Shown: positions 30,839 to 39,969 of the stretch, piece after piece
Layout: each line of letters opens with the position of its first letter
How positions within the stretch are numbered: the first letter of the stretch is position 1
Assembly: GCA_947460245.1 (NCBI GenBank)
Contig: CANHGL010000004.1
Location: 40,102 to 104,101, forward strand
Reading direction: 5' to 3'
Origin: Sphingobacteriales bacterium
GTDB lineage: Bacteria; Bacteroidota; Bacteroidia; Chitinophagales; JADIYW01
Length of the DNA stretch: 64,000 nt
Translations under genes and position numbers: made by a program
The notes under the pieces: generated by a model
The model's input: only the letters and a program-made list of their open reading frames with translations
Told to the model about the DNA's origin: nothing
The model's database searches: none

Positions 30839-31072
30839 ATGAAATCCTATAAAATTGAATTTGTATCGCATAATCAACCTGTAATGATAGGTAGGTTTAT
30901 GCTCATATTTTCAAGAAGGAGAGTAGAGGTAACCAACTTCTCTTTTAAAAAGTTAGATGATCAGGATGGCCTATTCACCATTGAATTTAATGCAGAAGAA
31001 TGGGCGGCTGAAAACTTGTTAAAACAAATGAATAAACAAATTGATATCTTTGAGGCCAGATTAATTGGCTGA
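30839..31072 (+). CDS. short ACT-domain protein, probable acetolactate synthase regulatory subunit (IlvM-like)
   Basis: Position between ilvB and ilvC; MKSYKIEFVSHNQPVMIGRFMLIFSRRRVEVTNFSF resembles an ACT domain; track start is an upstream TTG, ATG at 30839 preferred. Confidence 0.7.
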   Translation: MKSYKIEFVSHNQPVMIGRFMLIFSRRRVEVTNFSFKKLDDQDGLFTIEFNAEEWAAENLLKQMNKQIDIFEARLIG

Positions 31073-31116
31073 TATTTATAAACAATCAAATTTTTTAATT
31101 TTCAAATAAACACACT

Positions 31117-32160
31117 ATGGCAATAATGAATTTTGGAGGAACAGAGGAGAACGTGGTAACACGTGAAGAGTTCCCATTAGCAAAAGCTAAAGAAGTATTA
31201 AAAGATGAAGTAATTGCAATAATTGGATACGGCGTTCAGGGACCTGGACAGGCGCTGAATTTACGCGATAATGGGTTCAATGTAATCATAGGTCAGCGTA
31301 AGCCTTCTAAATCTTGGGACAAAGCAGAACGGGATGGTTTCGTAGCAGGTCAAACATTATTTGAGCCGGAAGAAGCATTGGAAAAAGCAACTATCATCAT
31401 GTATTTATTGTCGGATGCTGCTCAGATAGAAATGTGGCCAACCGTAAAAAAACATTTAACTGCAGGTAAAGCACTTTACTTCTCTCACGGATTTGGAATT
31501 ACTTATAAAGATAGAACTGGTATTATTCCACCGGCAGATGTAGATGTAATTTTAACAGCGCCTAAGGGTTCTGGAACTTCACTAAGAAGATTATTTCTGG
31601 AAGGTAAGGGATTGAATTCTTCTTACGCTATATTCCAGGATGCTACAGGAAAGGCATATAATCGCACAATTGCATTAGGTATCGGAATAGGATCAGGTTA
31701 TTTATTTGAAACTACATTCGAAAAGGAAGTATTTTCTGACCTTACAGGTGAACGCGGTGTACTAATGGGTGCATTGGCGGGAATTATGGAAGCGCAGTAT
31801 AAAGTTTTAAGAGGTCATGGACACTCGCCCTCAGAAGCATTTAATGAAACCGTAGAGGAATTAACAGAATCTTTGATAAAGTTAGTTTCTGAAAATGGAA
31901 TGGACTGGATGTATGGAAACTGTTCTACTACTGCACAACGTGGTGCATTGGATTGGAAAGGTCCTTTCCGCGATGCAGTTATGCCTGTTTTCAATGAGCT
32001 TTATAGTAAAGTAGCTAGTGGAGAAGAAGCACAGCGTTCTATAGACACGAACTCTCAACCGGATTACAGAGAGAAATTGGAAGTGGAACTTGCTGAGATA
32101 AGAAATTCTGAAATGTGGCAGGCAGGTAAGGTAGTTCGTAGCTTACGTCCTGGAAAATAA
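31117..32160 (+). CDS. ilvC: ketol-acid reductoisomerase
   Basis: GYGVQGPGQALNLRDNG; APKGSGTSLR; YGNCSTTAQRGALDW. Confidence 0.97.
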   Translation: MAIMNFGGTEENVVTREEFPLAKAKEVLKDEVIAIIGYGVQGPGQALNLRDNGFNVIIGQRKPSKSWDKAERDGFVAGQTLFEPEEALEKATIIMYLLSDAAQIEMWPTVKKHLTAGKALYFSHGFGITYKDRTGIIPPADVDVILTAPKGSGTSLRRLFLEGKGLNSSYAIFQDATGKAYNRTIALGIGIGSGYLFETTFEKEVFSDLTGERGVLMGALAGIMEAQYKVLRGHGHSPSEAFNETVEELTESLIKLVSENGMDWMYGNCSTTAQRGALDWKGPFRDAVMPVFNELYSKVASGEEAQRSIDTNSQPDYREKLEVELAEIRNSEMWQAGKVVRSLRPGK

Positions 32161-32176
32161 TTTATTATTACGTTTT

Positions 32177-32215
32177 AAAAAAGGCCTGATACTCATTGTG
32201 TCAGGCCTTTTTTAA
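32177..32215 (+). terminator. intrinsic terminator after ilvC
   Basis: AAAAAAGGCCTGA tactcattgtg TCAGGCCTTTTTT. Confidence 0.9.
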
Positions 32216-32334
32216 TTTCTAACTATTTATAGTTACGAGTAAAGTGCTTATCCATCTTCTATTGTCTCCACAGAGGTGTATAAACTGATATTGGTTGCCT
32301 GTTTAAATTATTCCAATTTTATAGTGAATAATTT

Positions 32335-35300
32335 TTGAAGTTATTCGTTAATACAATAATTAATTGGGTTATGCGAAAAATTGCCTGGACTGGTGTGTTT
32401 TTATTTTGCGTGAATATCGTATTCGCACAGGCTACGTTTAAGCAGTTAGATGTTTTAAAGTCGTATAAAGAAGCTGAGGAGTTAATCGTTTTAGGAAGAT
32501 ATGCTGTAGCCTATCCTGTGCTTGCTGACTTTATAGATAAGTATCAAAATAAGACCCTAGATAAATCTAATCTTATCTATGCAACTGCAGTCTATTATAA
32601 GGCATTGTGTGAGAAGCAAACTGGTGCCAAAGATGCTGAAAGAAACCTGATTTACTTTATTGATAATTTTAAAGGTCATGCCCAGATAAGTAGCGCCTAT
32701 TATCATATTGGAGATATAGCCTACCTTATGTCAGATTATAAGACGGCCCTGGAGTACTTTGATAAAGTAGAAGAATCTTCGCTTAATGATAAGGAGAAGG
32801 CAGATTTCCAGTTCAAGAGAGCCTTCGCCAATTTTGCGCTTAAAAAGTTTACGTTGGCTCGCCAATATTTTAATAGTTTTTCTTCCAATAAATTACATCC
32901 ATATGCTGAGGATGCAAATTATTATGCCGGATTGTCGAGCTATTATTTGAAAGAAGATAAAAATGCACTTAAATCTTTTCAGCAATTAGAGTCCTCTAAA
33001 AAATATGGTAAAGTAATACCCTATTATATTGCTTCGATTAAATTTAATAATAAGGAATATCAAGGCGTAGTAGAATATGCAGCGCCAAAGCTTAAACAGT
33101 CAATTGCCAACAACAATGAGCTTATGCATCTTTTAGGTAGTTCTTATTTTGAATTGAAAGACTATAAAAAGGTGCTATTCTATTTAGATCAGTATATTTC
33201 TAATGCTACCAAAGTAAGTCCGGACGACTATTATATGTTGGGGTATGCAGCGGCTAAGGAAGGTGAATATTCTAAAGCTATACCTAATGTTTTACAGCTT
33301 TCCCCATTACAAACTGCCTTAGCTCAGCAGGCTATGTTCTTATTAGGGCAGTGTTATCAGAAAATAGGAAATAAGGTTGATGCAAGAACTGCTTTTCTAC
33401 AAGCCGCACGCATGAATTTTGATAAGTCAGTTCAGGAAGAAGCCTGGTTTCAGTATGCAAAACTATCCTACGAATTAGGCAATACAAATGATGCATTGGT
33501 GGCGTTTAAAAATTTCATTCAGAATTATCCTAAATCTATTTTTACTGTAGAGGCCAACGAATTACTTGCCGATCTTTTTATGATGACGCGAAATTATGAA
33601 GATGCGATGTCTGTTATTGAAGGGCTTTCTGTGAAATCTTCCAAGTTGCTGGAAGCCTATCAGAAAATGGCTTATTACAGAGGAGTTGAAAATTTTAATG
33701 ACTATAAATTTATTGAAGCTAATCTGTTTTTTGATAAATCATTGCGATATATACCTTCTAAAAGTATTGAAGCTTTATGTTATTATTGGAAGGCAGATAT
33801 AGAGTTTCAGCAGTCTGATTATAATGCCTCTGTAATCTTGGCAAATAAATTTCTGAGCTTGGCAGCTGCAGTAAGTAAAGAACATTCTGATAAAGTGAAT
33901 GCAGGCACGGGGAATTATCTGCAAGGTTATAATTATTTTAAAAAGAAAGACTACTTGAGTTCGAATCTATTTTTTACTAAAGCCTTACCGTTTTTAAAAA
34001 CAGATAATAACCTCGTAAACCGTCAGAACCTTTATCCGGATGCTGTACTTCGTTTGGCAGATGGATATTTCATGCAGAAACAATATAAGCAGGCTGCTCA
34101 ATACTATGATGAACTTATAAAATCAAATTCTTTAGGTGCTGATTATGCCTTATATCAAAAATCTATTTTATTAGGACTGGATGGAGATTATACAGCTAAG
34201 ATTATTGGCATGAAATCTCTTGTAGCTAGATTCCCTAATTCTACATTTGTAGACGATGCCATTATGCAAAGTGGAAATACACTTATGGCCTTGGATAAAG
34301 AGGATGAGGCGATTGATATTTTTAAGTCTTTATTAATCAAGAATCCAAAATCAGACCGTATTCCGGAAGCCTATTTAAAAATAGGCCTGATCTATTTTAA
34401 TCGAGACAATACTCAAGAATCTTTGATCTGGTATCAGAAGGTATTGCAGTTATACCCTGGTTCGCCTGCAGCAAGTGAAGCGCTATTAGCTATTAAAGAA
34501 ATATACATTGCTAACGGAGATCCCAATGGCTTCATAAAATTTGCTTCTAAATATCCCGGACTTCAGATTAGTGCATCAGAGCAAGATTCCATACTTTATC
34601 TTGCTGCAGAAAATCAGTTCTTTAAAGGTAATACCGATAAAGCTTTAGAAGGTTTTAATCAATATCTAAAGCAATTCCCCAACGGCTATTTCATTGTTCC
34701 TGCACACTTTTATGCTGCAGAGTGCGGCTTTGCAAAGAAAGATACTCAGTTTTCTCTGGCAGAATATGAATACGTAATTAATCAAGCGCAGAATAAATTT
34801 ACAGAGCGGGCGCTTTCCAGAGCAGCATATATAGCATACTACCAATTAAAAAATTTCACGCGTGCGCATGAGTTCTATGTTTTGTTACAACCTATTGCCT
34901 CATTGGATGATAATAAAAGAGAGGCTGCAATTGGTTTAATGCGCACTGCATTCTATATGAAAAACTATAAGGAATGTCTGGAGGTTATTGGTAAGGTTTT
35001 GCAATTGCCGGCATTACCTGCTTTTTATCAGACGGAGATTGCCTACTATAAGGGAGTAAGTTTATTTCAATTAAAAGACTATTCTAATGCGTTGAAAGAG
35101 TTAGAGGTTGTTGTTAGATCTGCAAATAATGAACAAGCTGCAGCGTCAAAATATATGATGGCAAGAATTCATTATCTGTTAGGAGATAAAGTGCTCTCGG
35201 AAAAGGAGTGTAATGAGTATTTGGAACTATTCCCATCGTATGAATATTATCTGGGTAAGGCTTTTATATTATTAAGTGATTTGTACAAGGATGCTTCAAA

Positions 35301-35478
35301 AATGCTTCAGTCAAAAGCCACTTTACAAAGTTTGCTGGATAATTATTCTCAGATAGATGATGTTAAGGAAGAAGCACAGCAGAAATTAGATATAATTATT
35401 CAGGCTGAATTGGATAATTCTAAATTAAAATTAGAGGATAGTGGATCACAAATTCAATTTGAAGGAGACAATAAATGA
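32335..35478 (+). CDS. large tetratricopeptide repeat protein (1047 aa)
   Basis: Many TPR-like units (e.g. AYYHIGDIAYLMSDYKTALEYFDKV), N-terminal signal-like region. Confidence 0.88.
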   Translation: MKLFVNTIINWVMRKIAWTGVFLFCVNIVFAQATFKQLDVLKSYKEAEELIVLGRYAVAYPVLADFIDKYQNKTLDKSNLIYATAVYYKALCEKQTGAKDAERNLIYFIDNFKGHAQISSAYYHIGDIAYLMSDYKTALEYFDKVEESSLNDKEKADFQFKRAFANFALKKFTLARQYFNSFSSNKLHPYAEDANYYAGLSSYYLKEDKNALKSFQQLESSKKYGKVIPYYIASIKFNNKEYQGVVEYAAPKLKQSIANNNELMHLLGSSYFELKDYKKVLFYLDQYISNATKVSPDDYYMLGYAAAKEGEYSKAIPNVLQLSPLQTALAQQAMFLLGQCYQKIGNKVDARTAFLQAARMNFDKSVQEEAWFQYAKLSYELGNTNDALVAFKNFIQNYPKSIFTVEANELLADLFMMTRNYEDAMSVIEGLSVKSSKLLEAYQKMAYYRGVENFNDYKFIEANLFFDKSLRYIPSKSIEALCYYWKADIEFQQSDYNASVILANKFLSLAAAVSKEHSDKVNAGTGNYLQGYNYFKKKDYLSSNLFFTKALPFLKTDNNLVNRQNLYPDAVLRLADGYFMQKQYKQAAQYYDELIKSNSLGADYALYQKSILLGLDGDYTAKIIGMKSLVARFPNSTFVDDAIMQSGNTLMALDKEDEAIDIFKSLLIKNPKSDRIPEAYLKIGLIYFNRDNTQESLIWYQKVLQLYPGSPAASEALLAIKEIYIANGDPNGFIKFASKYPGLQISASEQDSILYLAAENQFFKGNTDKALEGFNQYLKQFPNGYFIVPAHFYAAECGFAKKDTQFSLAEYEYVINQAQNKFTERALSRAAYIAYYQLKNFTRAHEFYVLLQPIASLDDNKREAAIGLMRTAFYMKNYKECLEVIGKVLQLPALPAFYQTEIAYYKGVSLFQLKDYSNALKELEVVVRSANNEQAAASKYMMARIHYLLGDKVLSEKECNEYLELFPSYEYYLGKAFILLSDLYKDASKMLQSKATLQSLLDNYSQIDDVKEEAQQKLDIIIQAELDNSKLKLEDSGSQIQFEGDNK

Positions 35479-37196
35479 TGGTCAGAAATAATAATAGGAA
35501 TATCATGAGGAGTATTTTATCTAGACGTACTAAGCGTGTGTTTCTTTTGTTTGTGCTTGGGGCTGCTTATTCTCTTTGCCATGCGCAGAATACTACAGAT
35601 ACTTTATCTCAGTTAGATGAAGTAGATATTGTTAAGGCTTATGAGCCGATGCTCATTAGTACTAATAGGATTCCATTTGCACCTAATTTGCCAAATCTAT
35701 CAAAATCAAAATCTGATCCTCAGCAATATAGTTTCTCTGATGTGAGAGGTAAGGTAGAGCATCCACAGGAAGAAATACGTCCCATGAAGGCGACCGTCAT
35801 TAAGCCGGATAAGAATTCATTTTTATATGCAAAGATTGGTTTTGGATATCCGATGACTCCCTTGGTTCAGCTATTGATAGCAAATCCTGTGCAGGCCAAA
35901 TATAAAACAGGTTTGTCAACGGATTTTATATTGACAAAAGATTTCCAGGCAAAGTATAAGCAGTATACCGATTTTAAGATTAAGGGGTATGGGGAGTTGT
36001 ATGTAAAAAAAACAGTGGCGCTCGGTGCCGATTTATCTTACAAGTATAATCAGCATTTTTATTATGGCTACTCAGACATTTTTTCAACTTCCAGAGACTC
36101 CATGTTGCTCAATTATAATAGGGTAGACGCATCTCTTTATTTGCGCAATATTAAGAATGCAGCTTATTTTTATAATAGTACTTTTGATTTTAATACCGTT
36201 TCTGCCAAGAATATTTTTAAGAAATCACAAGAGCTTACTTTTAGCGCAACAGCAGAAGGTGGCTATACGTTTAAGACGCACTATACATTTGGTGGAAAAT
36301 TATGCTTTACAAATGTTTCTTTACGCGATAATCAAGATGCACTGGTTTCCAAACAAAATCATTTTTCTGTCCAGGCTATACCTTATGCTAAAGTGAAATT
36401 TAAAATCTGGCAGATATTTCTCGGGCCGAACATGATTATCACAAATAAGAACTTTTATATATGGCCGGAACTGCTTAATCAATTGCAGGTGTATAAAGAT
36501 TTTGTAGTTATTTATAATGAATGGAAAACTCAGGTTCGTATCAATAGTCTGAATAATATTTCACAGGAGAATCCATTTGTTAGAACAGCCAATTACCGGA
36601 ATTCAGTGGATGAGACTCGTACACTTTTAGGATTAAGGGGTGCAATAAAAGGTTTTGGATATGATGTGCGCTTTAGTCAATTGGTATCTTCTAATCAGGC
36701 TCAGTTCTTTTCCAGTTCAGACAGTGTACCTCAATTCAATAATGTAACTTTTGATGTACAGAGTGTCAATACCAAAGCATGGAATCCTCATGTTGGTTTA
36801 TCTTATGGATTGGGTACACAGTTGGGCGCTAAAGTTTGGTTCGATTATTTTATTTATAACAAGAATACAGCCTACCAGTTATCTTATTTGCCAAAATGGA
36901 AACTTGGGGTTTCCGCATTTTATAAATGGAAAGATAAATTATTGGTGAATCTGGATCTGTATAGTCAGGATAAAACCAATGGGTTACATTACGAACTGAG
37001 TTCAACATCTACATCTATGTCGCTTATTTCTATAAAAAGCCTGATAGATCTAAACCTGTCTGCCACTTATTTCATCAACAAGCATATTGGGGTGTTTGTA
37101 GATCTTAATAACCTTGGGTTTCAAAAATGGCAGCCCTATTACAGGTATAATACCTATGGTGCTCAGTTTATCGCTGGGGTTAAGTTGAATTTCTAA
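35475..37196 (+). CDS. putative outer-membrane beta-barrel protein
   Basis: Signal-like N-terminus, beta-rich alternating pattern, C-terminal ...YGAQFIAGVKLNF ending in aromatic; 4-bp overlap with the TPR gene. Confidence 0.65.
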   Translation: MMVRNNNRNIMRSILSRRTKRVFLLFVLGAAYSLCHAQNTTDTLSQLDEVDIVKAYEPMLISTNRIPFAPNLPNLSKSKSDPQQYSFSDVRGKVEHPQEEIRPMKATVIKPDKNSFLYAKIGFGYPMTPLVQLLIANPVQAKYKTGLSTDFILTKDFQAKYKQYTDFKIKGYGELYVKKTVALGADLSYKYNQHFYYGYSDIFSTSRDSMLLNYNRVDASLYLRNIKNAAYFYNSTFDFNTVSAKNIFKKSQELTFSATAEGGYTFKTHYTFGGKLCFTNVSLRDNQDALVSKQNHFSVQAIPYAKVKFKIWQIFLGPNMIITNKNFYIWPELLNQLQVYKDFVVIYNEWKTQVRINSLNNISQENPFVRTANYRNSVDETRTLLGLRGAIKGFGYDVRFSQLVSSNQAQFFSSSDSVPQFNNVTFDVQSVNTKAWNPHVGLSYGLGTQLGAKVWFDYFIYNKNTAYQLSYLPKWKLGVSAFYKWKDKLLVNLDLYSQDKTNGLHYELSSTSTSMSLISIKSLIDLNLSATYFINKHIGVFVDLNNLGFQKWQPYYRYNTYGAQFIAGVKLNF

Positions 37197-37229
37197 CTTC
37201 GATTTGTTTTAATAATAGCGGAAAAAAAT

Positions 37230-37237
37230 TAACTTTG
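37230..37237 (+). promoter_or_regulatory. -7 box TAACTTTG 4 nt before the ATG
   Basis: TAnnTTTG match; TTTG about 23 nt upstream. Confidence 0.45.
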
Positions 37238-37241
37238 TTCA

Positions 37242-38261
37242 ATGACTGAGTTAATTCAAGAGCTCTTATTATCCCATAATTGCGTTATAATCCCTGGATT
37301 TGGTGCTTTTATTGGTAATTATTCGCCATCAGAGATTCGATTGGCGGATAATTTAATCTTTCCTCCTCGTAAAGTCATTCTATTTAATCGTGCTCTGCAG
37401 ACTAATGATGGTTTATTGGTTAATGCAATGGCGTACAAGTTACAGGTTCCTTACAAGGAGGCAGAACAGGAAGTAGCTGCTTTTTCTAAGTCTTGCAACG
37501 AAACACTGGCTAATGTGAAGAGCCTGATTTTAAAAGATTTAGGAAGATTTATTCTGGATGGCGAGCAAGTAATTCAGTTTCAGCCTTTAAATAATCAGAA
37601 CTATCTGTTGGATAGCTTCGGGTTGGAGCCTTTGTCTGTTTATCCTATTCAGCGGCTCAAAGATGAGGCGGAAGCCATAAAAGAGAACTATCAGCGAGTA
37701 TTGCATCCCGAGTATTTACAAGGCTTGGATGTGCCGGTTAGCAGAACTTCCCGAATTCCATATTGGATTATGTCAGTTTTAGCTTTTGCCTTCATTGGTT
37801 CAACGCTTATATTTAATATCAAGAGAAATAATGAGGCGGTGAATTATACCTCCCTATTGCCAGTATCAACAGCTCCTGTTTCCACAGAAAATATGTCTAA
37901 GGGGGTTATTGCTACAGCCACAATAGCCACAGTTGAAGATTCTACAATAGCTTTAAATGAAGACACTCAATTAAATGATAACAAAGAAGTTGTATCATTT
38001 AATTCATCTTTAGTTACAACTCCAGTTAAAAAATCCTATATCGTTGTTGGGGCATTTTTTGACGAAGCTCATGCCAATAAAGTAAAGGCAGAAGTTGAGG
38101 CAAGAGGTTATGTTACCATGCTGACTAAAGAATACAATGATGTTCTTTATAGAGTTAGCGTAGAGGTAGAGACCCCATTTGCTAGTGCAACTTTAGGCAA
38201 AATTAAGGCTGATTTTAACCAAAGAGCCTGGATTTCTTGTACAGATTGTACGTTAAACTAA
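37242..38261 (+). CDS. HU-CCDC81 and SPOR domain-containing protein
   Basis: LLLSHNCVIIPGFGAFIGNYSPSEI...FPPRKVILFNRALQTNDGLL; TM IPYWIMSVLAFAFIGSTLIF; C-terminal SPOR-like KSYIVVGAFFDEAHANKVKAEVEARGY. Confidence 0.9.
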   Translation: MTELIQELLLSHNCVIIPGFGAFIGNYSPSEIRLADNLIFPPRKVILFNRALQTNDGLLVNAMAYKLQVPYKEAEQEVAAFSKSCNETLANVKSLILKDLGRFILDGEQVIQFQPLNNQNYLLDSFGLEPLSVYPIQRLKDEAEAIKENYQRVLHPEYLQGLDVPVSRTSRIPYWIMSVLAFAFIGSTLIFNIKRNNEAVNYTSLLPVSTAPVSTENMSKGVIATATIATVEDSTIALNEDTQLNDNKEVVSFNSSLVTTPVKKSYIVVGAFFDEAHANKVKAEVEARGYVTMLTKEYNDVLYRVSVEVETPFASATLGKIKADFNQRAWISCTDCTLN

Positions 38262-38287
38262 TCTTTCATTTTATCTCTTGATTTTCA

Positions 38288-38941
38288 ATGATTTCTTGTC
38301 AGAATATCCATAAATCTTACGATAAAATTCATGTACTCAAAGGGGTATCTTTAGATATTCAGAAAGGAGAGTTAGCATGTATTGTTGGCCCATCTGGAGC
38401 TGGAAAATCAACCTTGTTGCACATCATTGGAACTTTGGATAAAGCGGACAGCGGAACGGTAACTATTGCTGGTCAGGATATTTCCACCTTAAAAGACAAT
38501 GACCTTTCTTTATTTAGAAACACACATCTTGGTTTCGTCTTTCAGTTTCATCATTTACTTCCAGAGTTCTCTGCCCTTGAAAATGTATGTATTCCTGCCT
38601 TTATAGCTAAGAAGAATGAAGATAAGGCCAAACAAAGGGCTAAGGAATTATTGGATTTCCTTGGATTAAAAGATCGAATACAGCATCGTCCCGGCGAATT
38701 ATCTGGGGGAGAGCAACAACGGGTCTCTGTTGCCAGAGCGCTAATGAATGAGCCATTGCTTATTCTTGCTGATGAACCAACGGGGAATCTGGATACTGAA
38801 CGCTCGGAAGAATTGCATCAGCTGTTTTTTGATCTTAAAAAGGAATTTAATCAGACATTTATCATTGTTACCCATAATGAGCATCTTGCCAATAGGGCAG
38901 ACAGAAAAATTTTAATGCGGGATGGTCGCATTCAGGAATAA
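38288..38941 (+). CDS. ABC transporter ATP-binding protein (LolD-like)
   Basis: [48 protein letters not shown]. Confidence 0.92.
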   Translation: MISCQNIHKSYDKIHVLKGVSLDIQKGELACIVGPSGAGKSTLLHIIGTLDKADSGTVTIAGQDISTLKDNDLSLFRNTHLGFVFQFHHLLPEFSALENVCIPAFIAKKNEDKAKQRAKELLDFLGLKDRIQHRPGELSGGEQQRVSVARALMNEPLLILADEPTGNLDTERSEELHQLFFDLKKEFNQTFIIVTHNEHLANRADRKILMRDGRIQE

Positions 38942-39001
38942 ATAGCCTTATCCTCACAATTACATAACGTAATTTAAAATTTACTGAATTTAAAATTTTC
39001 T

Positions 39002-39009
39002 TATCTTTG
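39002..39009 (+). promoter_or_regulatory. -7 box TATCTTTG upstream of tRNA-Arg
   Basis: TAnnTTTG match. Confidence 0.5.
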
Positions 39010-39061
39010 CATCCCTATCCTAAGAATTGTTCCATCAGATAGGAAGTTTGTTTGAAATATT

Positions 39062-39135
39062 GGACCTGTAGCTTAACTGGATAGAGCATCTCACTACGGA
39101 TGAGAAGGTTAGGGGTTCGACTCCCTTCAGGTTCA
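39062..39135 (+). tRNA. tRNA-Arg(ACG)
   Basis: GGACCTG...TCTCA CTACGGA TGAGA...GGTTCGACTCC...CAGGTTC A cloverleaf, anticodon ACG. Confidence 0.95.
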
Positions 39136-39257
39136 CTAAATTGTTAAAATAAGTCCATCCCGACTAATTTGGGGTGGAATAGATTGTATAATTGTGTGGT
39201 ATCATTTGGAATTACAATTAGGAATCGTTATTTTTGCACCTCTTAAATATAAAAAAT

Positions 39258-39503
39258 ATGGCAAGGTTTTGTGATTTATCAGGGAAAGGTCCAATGTCGG
39301 GTAACAGCGTCTCTCACTCTAATATAAAGACGAAGAGAAAGTTTTATCCTAATTTACAGAAAAAGGCTTTCTTTATTCCTGAATTAGATAGATGGATTGA
39401 TTTAAAGGTTTCAACATCTACAATCAGAACAATTAATAAGAAAGGTATTTATACATACCTTAAAGAATTAGAGAAAAAAGGAGAAATTCAGTTAGGTTTT
39501 TAA
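39258..39503 (+). CDS. rpmB: 50S ribosomal protein L28
   Basis: [34 protein letters not shown]; start trimmed from 39234. Confidence 0.97.
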   Translation: MARFCDLSGKGPMSGNSVSHSNIKTKRKFYPNLQKKAFFIPELDRWIDLKVSTSTIRTINKKGIYTYLKELEKKGEIQLGF

Positions 39504-39514
39504 AATTTTGAATA

Positions 39515-39700
39515 ATGGCTAAGAAGAAAGGAAATAGAATTCAGGTGATTTTAGAGTGCACAGAGCACAAAACTTCAGGCTTGTCCGGAGTTTCTCGCTA
39601 TATTACTACTAAAAACAGAAAGAATACGCCTGAGAGAATTGAGTTGAAGAAATTCAATCCTATCATGAAGAAAGTAACAGTTCATAAAGAAATAAAATAA
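39515..39700 (+). CDS. rpmG: 50S ribosomal protein L33
   Basis: [22 protein letters not shown]...[21 protein letters not shown]. Confidence 0.97.
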   Translation: MAKKKGNRIQVILECTEHKTSGLSGVSRYITTKNRKNTPERIELKKFNPIMKKVTVHKEIK

Positions 39701-39706
39701 TAAGAA

Positions 39707-39877
39707 ATGGCAAAAGTATCAAAAAACGCGAAAGTAGACAGAGGTAAGAACATTGGTGAGTCTAAGAACATGGTCAAAATAATCAAGGCGGTTAAGTCAA
39801 CTAAATCTGGTTCTTATACCTTTAGAGAAAAGGTGGTTCACAAAGACCTATTACAACAAACCTTAAAGGATTTGTAG
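39707..39877 (+). CDS. DUF4295 small basic protein (56 aa), absent from the ORF track
   Basis: MAKVSKNAKVDRGKNIGESKNMVKIIKAVKSTKSGSYTFREKVVHKDLLQQTLKDL*; position after rpmG is typical for DUF4295. Confidence 0.85.
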   Translation: MAKVSKNAKVDRGKNIGESKNMVKIIKAVKSTKSGSYTFREKVVHKDLLQQTLKDL

Positions 39878-39898
39878 TAGATCTGTATCTTTACAGTA

Positions 39899-39928
39899 CA
39901 AAGCTTCTCTATTGAGAAGCTTTTTTGT
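39899..39928 (+). terminator. intrinsic terminator
   Basis: AAGCTTCTC tatt GAGAAGCTT TTTT. Confidence 0.85.
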
Positions 39929-39969
39929 TTAATTTCACAACAACATTTTATTTAACAGATATTGAATTA

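Noticed and set aside
38288-38941. Complete Lol lipoprotein export operon
   Set aside because: Only the ATPase is present; no LolC/E permease adjacent
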